A DNA stretch of 37,281 nucleotides, from the NCBI GenBank assembly GCA_003280225.1, contig QCFO01000019.1:1-37281 (forward strand), written 5' to 3'. The notes below the pieces were generated by a model that was not told where the DNA came from, did not search any database, and saw only the letters and a list, made by a program, of their open reading frames with translations. Made by a program: the position numbers and the translations under genes. Of the stretch, positions 26,990 through 37,214 are shown one piece after another. The DNA is from Prochlorococcus sp. AG-363-K07 (GTDB lineage Bacteria > Cyanobacteriota > Cyanobacteriia > PCC-6307 > Cyanobiaceae). The first letter of the stretch is position 1, and every line of letters begins with the position of its first letter.

Positions 26990-27511
26990 ATGCAAAAGAA
27001 CCTTAAAAATACTAATGAAAAAGATTTCAATTCAAGATATACGTCATTGCAGGTAACCTCCCTGAGTCTAGAGGATTTAGAAGAATGCGTAAAACTTGAT
27101 CTATTAACTCTTAAAGGCCTATGGAGCAAAAGTCAATGGGAAATAGAATTATCCGATTCCAGTAGGATTTGCAAAGGGATCTTCTACTCATCAAACCTAA
27201 TAGCTTTTGCTTGTGCGTGGATAATCGTAGATGAGCTCCACTTAACAGCATTGGCAGTACATCCAGAGCATCGCAGAAATGGTCTAGGATATAAAATTCT
27301 CTCCAAGCTTTTCAAAGAAGGGAAGAAGAAAGGATGCCAGAAGGCAACCCTAGAAGTAAAAAGTCAAAACAAAGCGGCTTTGTGCCTTTACCGAAGTCTT
27401 GGATTCAATACAGCAGGCACTAGAAATGATTACTACAAAAGTGGAGAGGATGCCTTAATTCAATGGATATTTTTCAATGAGCCAGGCAAAACAAGAGAAA
27501 GAGGCTCCTAG
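26990..27511 (+). CDS. rimI: RimI-like GNAT N-acetyltransferase
   Basis: This is a 173-residue GNAT protein. The acetyl-CoA-binding motif lies at LTALAVHPEHRRNGLGYKIL (RRNGLG at 95-100), followed by CQKATLEVKSQNKAALCLYRSLGFNTAGTRNDYY, the arrangement seen in RimI, which acetylates the N-terminus of ribosomal protein S18. The substrate here is inferred from similarity only. ATG 26990 has AAGGA six bases upstream, whereas the TTG at 26984 would touch that Shine-Dalgarno sequence, so I favour the ATG. The first 18 residues are a polar extension. Confidence 0.88.
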   Translation: MQKNLKNTNEKDFNSRYTSLQVTSLSLEDLEECVKLDLLTLKGLWSKSQWEIELSDSSRICKGIFYSSNLIAFACAWIIVDELHLTALAVHPEHRRNGLGYKILSKLFKEGKKKGCQKATLEVKSQNKAALCLYRSLGFNTAGTRNDYYKSGEDALIQWIFFNEPGKTRERGS

Positions 27512-27683
27512 AGTTCGGGTTACCGTCCTAAACACTCACTAAAATCAATTATTTACCCTATTTCATTATTAATTTTTCAACGTATCAATCCTGTCCATAA
27601 CTAGGTTGTGACCAAAAAGACATCCCAACCACATTCGCCTCTCAATCCTGATAAGTTAGATATAAGTGCACATCGCCTTGAAC

Positions 27684-30254
27684 ATGTTCGAGCGGTTTAC
27701 AGAGAAAGCCATCAAGGTGATCATGCTGGCTCAAGAAGAAGCTAGACGCCTTGGCCATAATTTCGTAGGTACAGAGCAAATTTTGCTAGGGCTCATTGGG
27801 GAAGGAACTGGTGTGGCAGCCAAGGTATTGAAATCTATGGGAGTAAACCTGAAGGATGCAAGGACTGAAGTTGAAAAAATCATTGGTCGTGGCTCAGGAT
27901 TTGTTGCAGTCGAAATTCCATTTACTCCTAGGGCTAAAAGAGTTTTAGAACTTTCCTTAGAGGAAGCACGCCAACTCGGGCACAACTACATTGGCACTGA
28001 ACATCTTCTACTAGGACTAATCAGGGAAGGAGAAGGAGTTGCCGCAAGAGTTTTAGAAAATCTAGGTGTTGATCTCGCAAAAGTTCGGACTCAGGTGATC
28101 AGAATGCTCGGAGAAACCGCCGAAGTCACTTCAGGTGGAGGAGGGGGCAAAGGTTCCTTAAAAACTGCAACCCTTGACGAATTTGGGACGAACCTTACCA
28201 AACTTGCAAGTGAATCCAAGCTTGATCCTGTTGTTGGAAGGCACGAAGAGATAGATAGAGTTATTCAAATTCTTGGACGAAGAACCAAAAACAACCCTGT
28301 CCTAATTGGAGAACCTGGTGTAGGTAAAACAGCTATTGCAGAAGGATTAGCTCAACGAATACAGCAAGGTGATATTCCAGATATTCTTGAAGAGAAAAGA
28401 GTTCTAACTCTTGATATAGGTCTATTAGTAGCAGGTACTAAATATCGAGGTGAATTCGAGGAAAGGCTAAAGAAAATAATGGAGGAAATTAAAGCAGCAG
28501 GAAATGTAATCTTAGTTATAGACGAGGTGCACACTCTTATTGGTGCAGGTGCAGCAGAAGGTGCAATTGATGCAGCAAATATTCTCAAGCCAGCACTTGC
28601 TAGAGGAGAGCTTCAATGTATTGGTGCTACGACCCTTGACGAATACAGAAAACACATAGAAAGAGATGCTGCTCTTGAAAGACGCTTCCAGCCTGTGATG
28701 GTAGGAGAACCATCTATTGAAGATACAATTGAAATATTACGAGGCCTAAGAGAAAGATATGAACAGCATCACAGACTAAAAATTACAGATCAAGCTCTAC
28801 ATGCAGCAGCAAACTTAGGGGATAGATATATCTCCGACAGATTCCTACCAGACAAAGCAATTGATCTAATCGACGAAGCAGGAAGCAGAGTGCGTTTATT
28901 AAACTCAAAGCTACCTCCAGAAGCAAAAGAAGTAGATAAAGAATTACGAAAAGTTCAAAAAGAAAAAGAACTAGCAGTTAGAGAGCAAGACTTTACTCAA
29001 GCAGGAGAGTTAAGGGACAAAGAGGTGGCTCTAAGAGATAAAATAAGAAACTTATTGCAAAATATCAGACAAGATACAAAAGGAGATTCTCAAGATTCCC
29101 AAGAAGAAACTAAAAATCAATCCCAAAACCGAATTGAATCAGACCAAAATGCCTTACCAAATGAGGCAAACATCACCTCACCTACAGTTGACGAAGAAGA
29201 TATTGCACATATAGTCGCATCTTGGACAGGGGTACCAGTTCAAAAGCTTACTGAAAGCGAATCAGTCAAACTGTTAAATATGGAAGACACCCTTCATCAA
29301 AGATTAATAGGTCAAGATGAAGCGGTAAAAGCCGTTTCCAAAGCCATTAGGAGAGCAAGAGTAGGGTTGAAAAATCCAAACCGTCCAATAGCAAGTTTTA
29401 TCTTTTCAGGTCCAACAGGTGTAGGAAAAACAGAACTAACTAAAGCACTAGCTACCTACTTCTTTGGAAGTGAAGAAGCAATGATCAGGCTTGATATGTC
29501 AGAATTTATGGAAAGACATACAGTTAGCAAATTAATAGGCTCTCCTCCGGGCTATGTAGGTTTTAACGAGGGAGGACAACTAACAGAAGCCGTAAGGAGA
29601 AGACCTTATACCGTAGTTTTATTTGACGAGATAGAGAAAGCTCATCCAGATGTATTCAATCTTTTACTTCAACTATTAGAAGATGGAAGATTAACTGATT
29701 CCAAAGGAAGAACTGTTGATTTCAAAAACACTCTCATTATAATGACTTCGAATATAGGCTCAAAAGTCATAGAAAAAGGTGGTGGTGGTCTTGGATTTGA
29801 ATTTTCTGGGGAGAGTGCAGAAGATAGTCAATATAATAGAATCAGATCACTTGTAAATGAGGAACTCAAGCAATACTTTAGGCCTGAGTTTCTTAATCGT
29901 TTAGATGAAATAATTGTATTCCGTCAACTAACAAGGAATGAAGTTAAAGACATAGCAGAAATAATGCTGAAGGAAGTCTTCCAAAGGATAGAAGAAAAAG
30001 GTATTATTCTTTCTGTATCTAATGCATTTAAAGAAAGATTAGTTGAGGAAGGTTATAACCCTTCATATGGCGCAAGACCACTACGTCGTGCAGTAATGAG
30101 ACTCCTTGAAGACAGCCTCGCAGAAGAAGTATTATCTGGTCGCATCAAAGATGGGGACAAAGCCGAAGTTGACATAGATGAAAACAAAAAAGTTGTAGTT
30201 AGGATAATTGAGAAGAGTGAATCAACCCCAGAACTTGCAAGTGCAATTATTTAA
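27684..30254 (+). CDS. clpC: ClpC, HSP100 AAA+ unfoldase of the Clp protease
   Basis: ClpC unfolds substrates for the ClpP/ClpR core and is essential in cyanobacteria. The start is ATG 27684, giving the canonical [26 protein letters not shown]; the GTG 18 bases upstream adds unrelated residues. The 856-residue protein has two Clp_N repeats, Walker A of D1 as GEPGVGKT at 209-216 with [12 protein letters not shown], and the middle domain ([19 protein letters not shown]). Walker A of D2 is GPTGVGKT at 576-583 with [18 protein letters not shown], and sensor 2 is [11 protein letters not shown] Gln/Ser/Asn-rich linker of about 35 residues before [17 protein letters not shown] is longer than I expect. 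Confidence 0.97.
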   Translation: MFERFTEKAIKVIMLAQEEARRLGHNFVGTEQILLGLIGEGTGVAAKVLKSMGVNLKDARTEVEKIIGRGSGFVAVEIPFTPRAKRVLELSLEEARQLGHNYIGTEHLLLGLIREGEGVAARVLENLGVDLAKVRTQVIRMLGETAEVTSGGGGGKGSLKTATLDEFGTNLTKLASESKLDPVVGRHEEIDRVIQILGRRTKNNPVLIGEPGVGKTAIAEGLAQRIQQGDIPDILEEKRVLTLDIGLLVAGTKYRGEFEERLKKIMEEIKAAGNVILVIDEVHTLIGAGAAEGAIDAANILKPALARGELQCIGATTLDEYRKHIERDAALERRFQPVMVGEPSIEDTIEILRGLRERYEQHHRLKITDQALHAAANLGDRYISDRFLPDKAIDLIDEAGSRVRLLNSKLPPEAKEVDKELRKVQKEKELAVREQDFTQAGELRDKEVALRDKIRNLLQNIRQDTKGDSQDSQEETKNQSQNRIESDQNALPNEANITSPTVDEEDIAHIVASWTGVPVQKLTESESVKLLNMEDTLHQRLIGQDEAVKAVSKAIRRARVGLKNPNRPIASFIFSGPTGVGKTELTKALATYFFGSEEAMIRLDMSEFMERHTVSKLIGSPPGYVGFNEGGQLTEAVRRRPYTVVLFDEIEKAHPDVFNLLLQLLEDGRLTDSKGRTVDFKNTLIIMTSNIGSKVIEKGGGGLGFEFSGESAEDSQYNRIRSLVNEELKQYFRPEFLNRLDEIIVFRQLTRNEVKDIAEIMLKEVFQRIEEKGIILSVSNAFKERLVEEGYNPSYGARPLRRAVMRLLEDSLAEEVLSGRIKDGDKAEVDIDENKKVVVRIIEKSESTPELASAII

Positions 30255-30285
30255 AGATTATAACTAATAAATACAAATACATCCT

Positions 30286-31398
30286 GTGGAAAATAAGATT
30301 TACAATCATCTAATATCTCCTAAAAATGTACTCCGAGGCGAGAAAGCATGGAATAAAGGGAAGGAGTTAATAGTTCAACTTTCAAAAGTGCCACTACTCC
30401 TAGGCAGAAGTAAGGCAACTCGTCCTATTAGAAATCTTTTTAAAGATGACCTTAATAGAATGGGTATAAATGTTATTTCCGCAGAGCTCAATAATGACTG
30501 TTGTGAAATAGATTTAAGTCAAATTTCAAGGCTCATAGAAAGACATAATTGCGATGCGATTATTGCAGCAGGAGGAGGAAAGGTTCTGGACTCTGGAAAG
30601 CTTCTAGCCAAACGTCTTTCATTACCTTGTGTAACTATCCCAACTAGTGCAGGGACATGCGCAGGATGGACTGCTCTCTCAAATATCTATTCACCGCAAG
30701 GAGCCTTCATTCAAGATCAAGAACTAGATAGCTGTCCTGAACTTTTAATCTTTGATTATGGAGTGGTAAGGCTTGCTCCAGCAAGAACACTAGCTAGTGG
30801 AATTGCTGACGCATTAGCAAAATGGTATGAAGCATCTAGTACAAGCAATTCAAGTACTGATGGCCTAGTACAGCAAGCAGTACAAATGGCAAGAGTTCTC
30901 CGTGATCAACTCTTCCTCGATGGATACCAAGCCTTCAAAATGCCTTATAGCGATGAGTGGATCAGGGTCGCAGAAGGATGCTCTCTTACTGCCGGTCTGA
31001 TCGGAGGTGTTGGGGGTGCTGGCTGCAGGACAGCGGCAGCTCATGCAATACACAATGGATTAACCCAACTTTCTTCTTCCAAAGCCCTTCATGGAGAAAT
31101 TGTTGGTTTTGGGATACTCGTACAATTACAGCTAGAAGAGCTTCTTGGTTCCAATCAACTTGCAAAACAAGCAAGACATCAATTAATCAAATTCTTCCTT
31201 CAACTAAACCTTCCAACATCTATTAATGACCTAGGCTTATCAAGTGTGGATCTCGAAGATCTAACCAAAGTTTGTCATTTTTCCTGCAAAAAAGAATCTG
31301 ATTTACATCGAATGCCTTTCGATGTAAATCCCAAAGACCTTTTAGAAGCTCTACTTAGAACTCAAAACCAAAAAATCCCCAAAACCAAAGTCCTTTGA
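30286..31398 (+). CDS. GldA-like iron/zinc-containing alcohol dehydrogenase family protein
   Basis: The 370-residue protein has the glycerol-dehydrogenase layout: a nucleotide-binding half with AIIAAGGGKVLDSGK at 91-105 and TIPTSAGTCAGWT at 118-129, then a metal site formed by Asp175 (SGIADALAKWYE), His253 (RTAAAHAIHNGL) and His269 (ALHGEIVGFG). NAD(H)-linked oxidation of a polyol or reduction of a keto compound is likely. The substrate is unknown; glycerol dehydrogenase is only one of several activities in this family. The start is GTG 30286. The stop overlaps the next start (TTGA), so it is coupled to the hydrolase gene. Confidence 0.88.
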   Translation: MENKIYNHLISPKNVLRGEKAWNKGKELIVQLSKVPLLLGRSKATRPIRNLFKDDLNRMGINVISAELNNDCCEIDLSQISRLIERHNCDAIIAAGGGKVLDSGKLLAKRLSLPCVTIPTSAGTCAGWTALSNIYSPQGAFIQDQELDSCPELLIFDYGVVRLAPARTLASGIADALAKWYEASSTSNSSTDGLVQQAVQMARVLRDQLFLDGYQAFKMPYSDEWIRVAEGCSLTAGLIGGVGGAGCRTAAAHAIHNGLTQLSSSKALHGEIVGFGILVQLQLEELLGSNQLAKQARHQLIKFFLQLNLPTSINDLGLSSVDLEDLTKVCHFSCKKESDLHRMPFDVNPKDLLEALLRTQNQKIPKTKVL

Positions 31399-32312
31399 AT
31401 TTAACAAACCTAGGGAAAAATTCAACTTCTAAATATTCAACTGGTAGAGAGTTATTAAACACGTTGAAAGATCAACTGATAGACCCATTAGCTACTGAAC
31501 TGGCAAATAAAACTGAATGGAAATATCTGAATAATGTCTCAAATAAAGATGATGAACTATACCCTATTACTATCACAGGTACAGGAGAGCCAGTTATCTT
31601 GCTTCATGGTTTTGATAGCAGCTTCCTAGAATTCAGGAGATTAGCACCTCTATTAAAACCTTTTCGGAAATTAATCATTCCTGATCTCTTTGGCTTTGGA
31701 TTTTGTCCTCGTCCAAAGAAGGCTATATATGGTCCTGAAGCAATATTCAACCATCTAGGATCTCTACTAGAAGATTCAATAATAACCCCATCTACTGTAG
31801 GCGTAATAGGTGCATCAATGGGAGGTGCTGTTGCAATGGAACTGGCTCGAAGATATCCAAAGAAAGTCAAGAGAGTTATGCTACTTTCTCCTGCAGGTTT
31901 AACAGGAAAAGCATTCCCTATTCCACATCCCTTGGACAAGTTAGGAGTATGTTTTTTAAGTCAAAAGCCAGTAAGGAAAGCTATATGCAGACAGGCTTTT
32001 GCTGATCCCAATAAAAGTGTTGGTCTAGCAGAAGAACAAATCGCGTCGTTGCATCTAGGAATAGAGGGATGGGGAAGGTCTTTGGCAGGATTTGCAAGAA
32101 GCGGTGGCTTAGCTAATTACGGCAATCCATTACCAAAGCAACCTCTAAATGTCATTTGGGGAGCCCAAGATAGGATATTGAAGGGAGTACAAAAAGAAGC
32201 TGCCATCTCTCTTTTAAAAGATCATTTTGAACAGTTAGAAAACTGTGGACATCTACCGCACTTAGACAGGCCTGACTTTGTTGCAAGTCAATGGCTAAAG
32301 AATACAGATTAA
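31395..32312 (+). CDS. Alpha/beta hydrolase fold protein
   Basis: The 305-residue hydrolase has the oxyanion segment VILLHGFDSS at 67-76, the nucleophile elbow VIGASMGGAVAME (Ser141), LPKQPLNVIWGAQDRIL carrying the acid, and the catalytic His in ENCGHLPHLDRPD (His286). The catalytic triad therefore looks complete. The substrate is unknown; the plant-like DLFGFGFCPRP and LSPAGL segments are common in cyanobacterial esterase/lipase-like members. The start is TTG 31395, overlapping the upstream TGA; no in-frame ATG precedes the conserved core. It is followed by the DUF2993 gene through a TAATG junction. Confidence 0.9.
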   Translation: MNLTNLGKNSTSKYSTGRELLNTLKDQLIDPLATELANKTEWKYLNNVSNKDDELYPITITGTGEPVILLHGFDSSFLEFRRLAPLLKPFRKLIIPDLFGFGFCPRPKKAIYGPEAIFNHLGSLLEDSIITPSTVGVIGASMGGAVAMELARRYPKKVKRVMLLSPAGLTGKAFPIPHPLDKLGVCFLSQKPVRKAICRQAFADPNKSVGLAEEQIASLHLGIEGWGRSLAGFARSGGLANYGNPLPKQPLNVIWGAQDRILKGVQKEAAISLLKDHFEQLENCGHLPHLDRPDFVASQWLKNTD

Positions 32313-32941
32313 TGGGTATTAAAATCAAAAGGAAAAATCCACTTATCGAAATAATACAGAAAGCTTTAGAAGCCTGGATAAAGAGTCGATGTGATACTTG
32401 CCTTAGAATTGAAGTAAACCTCAATTCAACTCCATTTCAACTAGTAAAAGGTCAAATCGAGGGCATGAGATTAATCGCTGAAGGAATAAATCTTCAGGAC
32501 GTACACATTGACTATGCAGAAATATTTAGTAGCGCTATTAACTTCAAAGTTGATCTAAGGCAAAACAAAAGCATTATTAATTTAAACAAAAAATTTGAAA
32601 TCAAAGCGAAATTAACCCTAACTAGTGAAGGACTAGAAAATACCCTCATTTCAAGAAAATGGCACTGGGTCAAAAACCTATTAGCAAGCCATTTATTACA
32701 AAACAGAATGGTGGATCGTATATACATAAAAAACAATAAGCTAGGAATAAAAGGCTCAGATAAAAATGAAAAATCTGATGAAATATTGTTATTTGACTTA
32801 ACATCTAAATCCGGAAAGATTATCATCGATAATAGAAATCAGTCTTTCATCTTGCCCATGGATGAGTCTATATATATAGACAAGGCAATTTTAGATGATG
32901 GGAAATTGCTTATCAATTTATCTGCAAAGGTAACTCCCTAA
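32312..32941 (+). CDS. DUF2993 / LmeA family phospholipid-binding-like protein
   Basis: From ATG 32312 the protein has 209 residues; an in-frame ATG at 32291 would add seven. The pattern PLIEIIQKALEAWIKSRCDTCLRIEVNLNS, then PFQLVKGQIEGMRLIAEGINLQDVHIDYAEI, matches DUF2993, which includes mycobacterial LmeA, a phosphatidylinositol-binding lipoprotein. No signal peptide is seen here, so it may act at the cytoplasmic face. The ATG overlaps the hydrolase stop as TAATG, which favours this start and indicates translational coupling. It ends 2 bp from the convergent cdsA stop. Confidence 0.88.
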   Translation: MGIKIKRKNPLIEIIQKALEAWIKSRCDTCLRIEVNLNSTPFQLVKGQIEGMRLIAEGINLQDVHIDYAEIFSSAINFKVDLRQNKSIINLNKKFEIKAKLTLTSEGLENTLISRKWHWVKNLLASHLLQNRMVDRIYIKNNKLGIKGSDKNEKSDEILLFDLTSKSGKIIIDNRNQSFILPMDESIYIDKAILDDGKLLINLSAKVTP

Positions 32942-32943
32942 AT

Positions 32944-33831
32944 CTATTTATTCAAAAATGGAATCAAAAGTATTACCACATAATAGACAACAGCTGGTGT
33001 AAATAGATAACTATCAATTCTATCCAAAATCCCACCATGACCTGGAAGAGCATCTCCAGAATCCTTCAATCCTGCATTTCTCTTCATCATAGACTCAGTC
33101 AGGTCTCCTACCAAAGCAAACAAGGCAACCAAAGCTCCTAACAAACCGCCTATTAAAAAACCAAATTTCCAATTAAATAATAGGCCTGAAAAAGATCCAA
33201 TCATCATTGCACAAACTAATCCTCCTATCGCACCTTCAATAGTTTTACTAGGTGAAATAGGAGAAAGAGAATGTCGCCCAAACTTACTGCCAAACCAAAA
33301 GGAAGCAATATCAGTTGCAACAATCATCAAGCAAGCTGAAAATGTTATTAGCATCCCAAATTGCAAAGTTCCAAGCCAGTCTTCAGGCAGAAAATTTAGT
33401 TTCTCCACTAAGTTCAACTCATTTAGATTGCGCAATTTGAGCCAGTGACTCGGCAAGAAACCTAAATAAAACAATCCAAAAATAGATGCTGCTATATCAG
33501 CTATTGAGCCAGTCACGGGTTGCAGCAATAACCAGCAACAGATAGCAGCTCCTGAAAGAGGTAATACTGCAGAAGTCAACTCAGCAGGTAGTCCACCATC
33601 TGCACCCCATTGAGTTGTGATAAGTAATATCTGACATGCTACTAGTGTTGTTTTCGTTGCAGGCCTAATACCTGTGAACTGGGCCATGCGAAAGAACTCC
33701 AAAAGAGCAAGGTGCACAATGACTCCCACAGCCAGAGTGAACCACCAGCCTCCAAGGCCCACAACTAAAATCCCAAAAACCCCTGCACAAAGGCCACTTA
33801 ACAACCTATTCCGAGAAAAGCTGGAAACCAT
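32944..33831 (-). CDS. cdsA: Phosphatidate cytidylyltransferase CdsA
   Basis: CdsA makes CDP-diacylglycerol from phosphatidic acid and CTP, the branch point to phosphatidylglycerol, an essential thylakoid lipid. The 295-residue polytopic protein has about seven or eight membrane helices and the C-terminal family signature running from LKDSGDALPGHGGILDRIDS to the final hydrophobic segment. The DIASFWFGSKFGRHSLSPISPSKTIEGAIGG region upstream is also diagnostic. ATG 33831 is used; a TTG one codon upstream exists. It lies 240 bp after the decarboxylase-family gene on the same strand. Confidence 0.96.
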   Translation of the reverse strand: MVSSFSRNRLLSGLCAGVFGILVVGLGGWWFTLAVGVIVHLALLEFFRMAQFTGIRPATKTTLVACQILLITTQWGADGGLPAELTSAVLPLSGAAICCWLLLQPVTGSIADIAASIFGLFYLGFLPSHWLKLRNLNELNLVEKLNFLPEDWLGTLQFGMLITFSACLMIVATDIASFWFGSKFGRHSLSPISPSKTIEGAIGGLVCAMMIGSFSGLLFNWKFGFLIGGLLGALVALFALVGDLTESMMKRNAGLKDSGDALPGHGGILDRIDSYLFTPAVVYYVVILLIPFLNK

Positions 33832-33923
33832 CAACCAATCAAATTGAGCATCATTAAAAAAGATCTAAAAGGCAATGGATTAGCAAAGTATTTAGCATAG
33901 GCCCCATCGAGTTAATTCAAACT

Positions 33924-33938
33924 AACCCTTTTAGGGTT
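33924..33938. terminator. Small inverted repeat between the decarboxylase gene and cdsA
   Basis: AACCCT, three T, AGGGTT forms a perfect 6-bp stem 134 bases downstream of the decarboxylase stop on the minus strand. There is no long T run, so it may be a weak terminator or an operator rather than a true intrinsic terminator. The rest of the 240-bp gap shows nothing convincing. Confidence 0.3.
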
Positions 33939-34071
33939 CCATTTTGAGATGACCTACAAATATCACAGAAGAAAATAGAGTCAAAAATTGATTTAATTGC
34001 TGAACAATGGTTCTTAAATGAAAAATCAAAATGGTCTGACAACTCAAGAAAAGCAATCAGCCAAAACCCTC

Positions 34072-35469
34072 CTATTTGAGAACTCCAATCTCCGATGGGA
34101 TTTGATTAGCCCAAAAAGTCCGTTGAGAAATCAGCCACTGAACTCTTCGACTATCTAGGAGCTCACCAGGAATAACCATAGGGATACCTGGCGGATAAGG
34201 ACAAATAAGTTCTGCGCAAACAGATCCCACTGAATCTTGGAGCGGAAGTTTTACAAATTCAGCGGTCCAGGCGGTACCACAATCCATTGACAGGACTGAA
34301 ATAAGAGGAAATTCTGGCGAAAGGAAAGGACCTAAAGGCTTTCGCGTAGCTCTGGTAGAAAGAAGAGCATTCCATCTTTTCTGCAATAGTTTTACTAATC
34401 CTCTATGTCGAACTAATCCAAGGCAAAAGGTCAAGCATCCTGGCTCTGGAAGTTCTGCAACTAATTCTTTTGAAATAAAGTACCTATCTGCTTCAAAACC
34501 GCTAACTCCAGCTGTTGAAGTATGCAAAATAAGTCGCAAAGGGTCCTGATTAGGAAGCAAGGGAAGACCATCTGACAAAAGATCAAAAGCAATTTTTCTT
34601 GCCGCATCAACCCTTTGTCTTAATCGCCTTTGACCTAAAGGGCGGAGGAATTCCCTTAAAGAAGCCTCACATGAAGCAAGCAGTAATGCACTTGGACTTG
34701 ATGTTTGAACCCAGCCGACACTTCTATTAACTACGAAGGGGTCAATTCGATCTCCCTGTAACCATAAAACTGCACTTTGAACTAAGCCTGGACCTGATTT
34801 GTGTAATGAATGAACAACTAAATCCGCTCCAACTGATATAGCAGATGCAGGTAAATCAAGCTCATCACTTATAGCAAAATGGAATCCATGTGCTTCATCA
34901 ACTAAAACTGGTAACCCTGATAAATGAAGCATCCTCACAAGAGGCTCTAAAGAGGAGGAATATCCGTGATAAGTGGGATTAACTAAAACAACAGCTGAAA
35001 GATCCAACCCCCTAATAGATATTTGCTCTAAAACCTTTTTCATCCATTTCACATCAGGAGGTTGGACATGCCCTCTATCTGCCAAAAAAGGTAAATCAAA
35101 AAAAACAGGCTTGATATGAGCAATTGCGCAAGCATGAATAAGACTACGATGAACATTCCTAGGCATCAAAACGGCCTTACCAGGCCGAACCATTGCAATA
35201 AGAGCCGCCTGCAAAAGACCGGTCGCTCCATTAACTCCGTACCAACACCTTTTAACTCCAAATTGAGCAGCGAAAAATTCTTGGCTTTCAGCTACAGCGC
35301 CACTTTCTTCAAGAGGGCCTCCGAAATCTGGTAGCTCTGGCAAATCCCATATACCAGGCCGTTTTTTTAACAGATTGCTAATTTCTCTAGGCAAGGCTAG
35401 TCCTCGACCATGCGCAGGCAAAAAAAGATTCTTACCTCGATTGGAATGCAATAATCTGGAAAGGATCAT
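34072..35469 (-). CDS. Orn/Lys/Arg decarboxylase family PLP protein
   Basis: The 465-residue fold-I PLP enzyme begins LFLPAHGRGLALP and has YGVNGATGLLQAAL for phosphate binding, NVHRSLIHACAI, VLVNPTYHGYS, VDEAHGFHF (Asp191 contacting the PLP nitrogen) and HSLHKSGPGLVQ (Lys224, the PLP Schiff-base lysine). This is the short, N-terminal-wing-less subgroup also found in Gram-positive bacteria, whose members decarboxylate arginine, lysine or ornithine. The true substrate is unknown; an arginine-decarboxylase-like role in polyamine synthesis is one option. ATG 35469 is clear. It diverges from the UbiB-family gene. Confidence 0.88.
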   Translation of the reverse strand: MILSRLLHSNRGKNLFLPAHGRGLALPREISNLLKKRPGIWDLPELPDFGGPLEESGAVAESQEFFAAQFGVKRCWYGVNGATGLLQAALIAMVRPGKAVLMPRNVHRSLIHACAIAHIKPVFFDLPFLADRGHVQPPDVKWMKKVLEQISIRGLDLSAVVLVNPTYHGYSSSLEPLVRMLHLSGLPVLVDEAHGFHFAISDELDLPASAISVGADLVVHSLHKSGPGLVQSAVLWLQGDRIDPFVVNRSVGWVQTSSPSALLLASCEASLREFLRPLGQRRLRQRVDAARKIAFDLLSDGLPLLPNQDPLRLILHTSTAGVSGFEADRYFISKELVAELPEPGCLTFCLGLVRHRGLVKLLQKRWNALLSTRATRKPLGPFLSPEFPLISVLSMDCGTAWTAEFVKLPLQDSVGSVCAELICPYPPGIPMVIPGELLDSRRVQWLISQRTFWANQIPSEIGVLK

Positions 35470-35567
35470 AGATTCATCTGCTACTTTCTAAAGTCTTTGA
35501 AGGAAACTCCCAAAAGGTCTTGACCATATCCACCAACGCCAGTAATAAAGCATTCAATAATGCCCCC

Positions 35568-37214
35568 ATGAGATATGACTCTAAAAGGGACATGATCTGG
35601 TTGATTTGGAAACCATGGATATGGATACCTAGATTGTTCCAAATAATAACTTCATTGACTATTTTAACAGTCAAACTTTTAATTCAAGGATCAAGTACGG
35701 ATGAAGAAGTTCATCGAAAGCTTGCCAAAAGCTTATTGAAAACACTGAGTGATTTAGGGCCATGCTTTATCAAAGTTGGGCAGGCTCTATCTACCAGGCC
35801 AGATTTAGTCAGGCGAGATTGGTTGGAAGAATTGACAAACCTACAAGACAATCTTCCAGCTTTTGATCACAAAGAAGCTCTTAAAACTATTGAGCAAGAA
35901 CTTGGATACAAAGCAAATAAACTGTTTGAACACTTTCCAGAAAAGCCTATAGCATCAGCAAGTCTAGGACAGGTTTACAAAGCTCTCCTTCCAAATAATT
36001 ACTGGGTAGCAGTTAAGATACAGAGGCCCAACCTTATTTATATACTTAGACGAGATCTAGTTATAGTTAAAACATTAGCTAGTCTAGTTGCATCATTCCT
36101 TCCATTAAATCTTGGTATTGGGTTGGACAAAATAATAGACGAATTTGGACGTACATTATTTGAGGAGATTGACTATGAGTTAGAAGCAAATAATGCTGAG
36201 CGGTTTGCAAAGTTATTTGCCCAAAATCCTACAATAACAATTCCAAAAGTAGAAAGAGAACTTTCAGCAAAGAGAGTGATCACTACAAGTTGGATTGAGG
36301 GAGTAAAGCTGAAAGATAGTCAAGAGTTGAAAGAAGAATCTCTTGATACAGAAGCCTTAATAAAAACAGGTGTAATCAGTGGAATTCAACAACTCCTTGA
36401 ATTTGGATACTTTCATGCAGACCCACATCCAGGGAATATGTTTGCACTGCAAGGCAAAACTGGCGAACTAGGCCATATTGCCTATGTTGATTTTGGAATG
36501 ATGGATTCAATCTCTAATGAAGATAGACTGACTTTAACTAGCGCTATAGTTCATCTTATTAATCGTGAATTTGATTTATTGGCAATTGACTTTCAAAAAC
36601 TAGGCTTTTTAACAGAAAATCAACAACTAGAATCTATTATTCCTGTTCTAGAAGAAGTACTAGGAGGGACTCTTGGAGAAGAAGTTATGTCCTTTAATTT
36701 TAAAAAAATAACTGATAGATTTTCCGAATTAATGTTTGAATATCCATTTAGGGTGCCAGTTAGATTTGCTTTGATAATTCGTGCTGTTGTAAGTCAAGAA
36801 GGCTTAGCTCTAAGGTTAGACCCTAATTTCAAGATAATTCGAGTTGCTTACCCCTACGTAGCGAAAAGATTACTCGCTGGGGACACACAAGAAATGCTTG
36901 AAACCCTTCTAGACGTTATCTTCGACAAGGATGGCAGTATCAGACTAGACAGGATAGAAAGCCTCCTAGATGTACTAATAAAAGACTCAAGTTCCAGCAA
37001 TGCTGAATTAATACCAGTAGCAGGGGCAGGTCTAAAATTACTTTTAAGTTCTGGAGGGTCTGCATTAAGAAGAAGTTTATTGATGACATTAATAAAAAAC
37101 GAAAAATTCAATGCTAGTGATATCAAAGGACTTATAAAAATAATCAGGCGTACATTTAGGACAAGGAGAATGGCTCGTTCACTTATTAGAAATATCAATC
37201 CACTTGTTGCTTAG
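35568..37214 (+). CDS. AarF/ABC1/UbiB family atypical kinase
   Basis: From ATG 35568 the protein has 548 residues; a TTG at 35520 would add 16. The UbiB hallmarks are the KxGQ motif in FIKVGQALSTRPDL (69-72), the Ala-rich loop SASLGQVYKA, the invariant Lys in VAVKIQRP, FHADPHPGNM as catalytic loop, and YVDFGMM as the metal-binding DFG. The family supports quinone and prenyl-lipid homeostasis; plant and cyanobacterial members act on plastoquinone and tocopherol-related lipids. A hydrophobic stretch near residues 17-40 may touch the membrane. It is complete and ends 67 bp before the window edge. Confidence 0.95.
   Translation: MRYDSKRDMIWLIWKPWIWIPRLFQIITSLTILTVKLLIQGSSTDEEVHRKLAKSLLKTLSDLGPCFIKVGQALSTRPDLVRRDWLEELTNLQDNLPAFDHKEALKTIEQELGYKANKLFEHFPEKPIASASLGQVYKALLPNNYWVAVKIQRPNLIYILRRDLVIVKTLASLVASFLPLNLGIGLDKIIDEFGRTLFEEIDYELEANNAERFAKLFAQNPTITIPKVERELSAKRVITTSWIEGVKLKDSQELKEESLDTEALIKTGVISGIQQLLEFGYFHADPHPGNMFALQGKTGELGHIAYVDFGMMDSISNEDRLTLTSAIVHLINREFDLLAIDFQKLGFLTENQQLESIIPVLEEVLGGTLGEEVMSFNFKKITDRFSELMFEYPFRVPVRFALIIRAVVSQEGLALRLDPNFKIIRVAYPYVAKRLLAGDTQEMLETLLDVIFDKDGSIRLDRIESLLDVLIKDSSSSNAELIPVAGAGLKLLLSSGGSALRRSLLMTLIKNEKFNASDIKGLIKIIRRTFRTRRMARSLIRNINPLVA

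Noticed and set aside
27608-27751. GTG-started frame just upstream of and into clpC
   Set aside because: Most of it overlaps the conserved ClpC N-terminus out of frame and no family is recognisable.
34018-34158. 46-codon plus-strand ATG frame across the end of the decarboxylase gene
   Set aside because: Two thirds of it is antisense to secure coding sequence; the composition gives no independent support.
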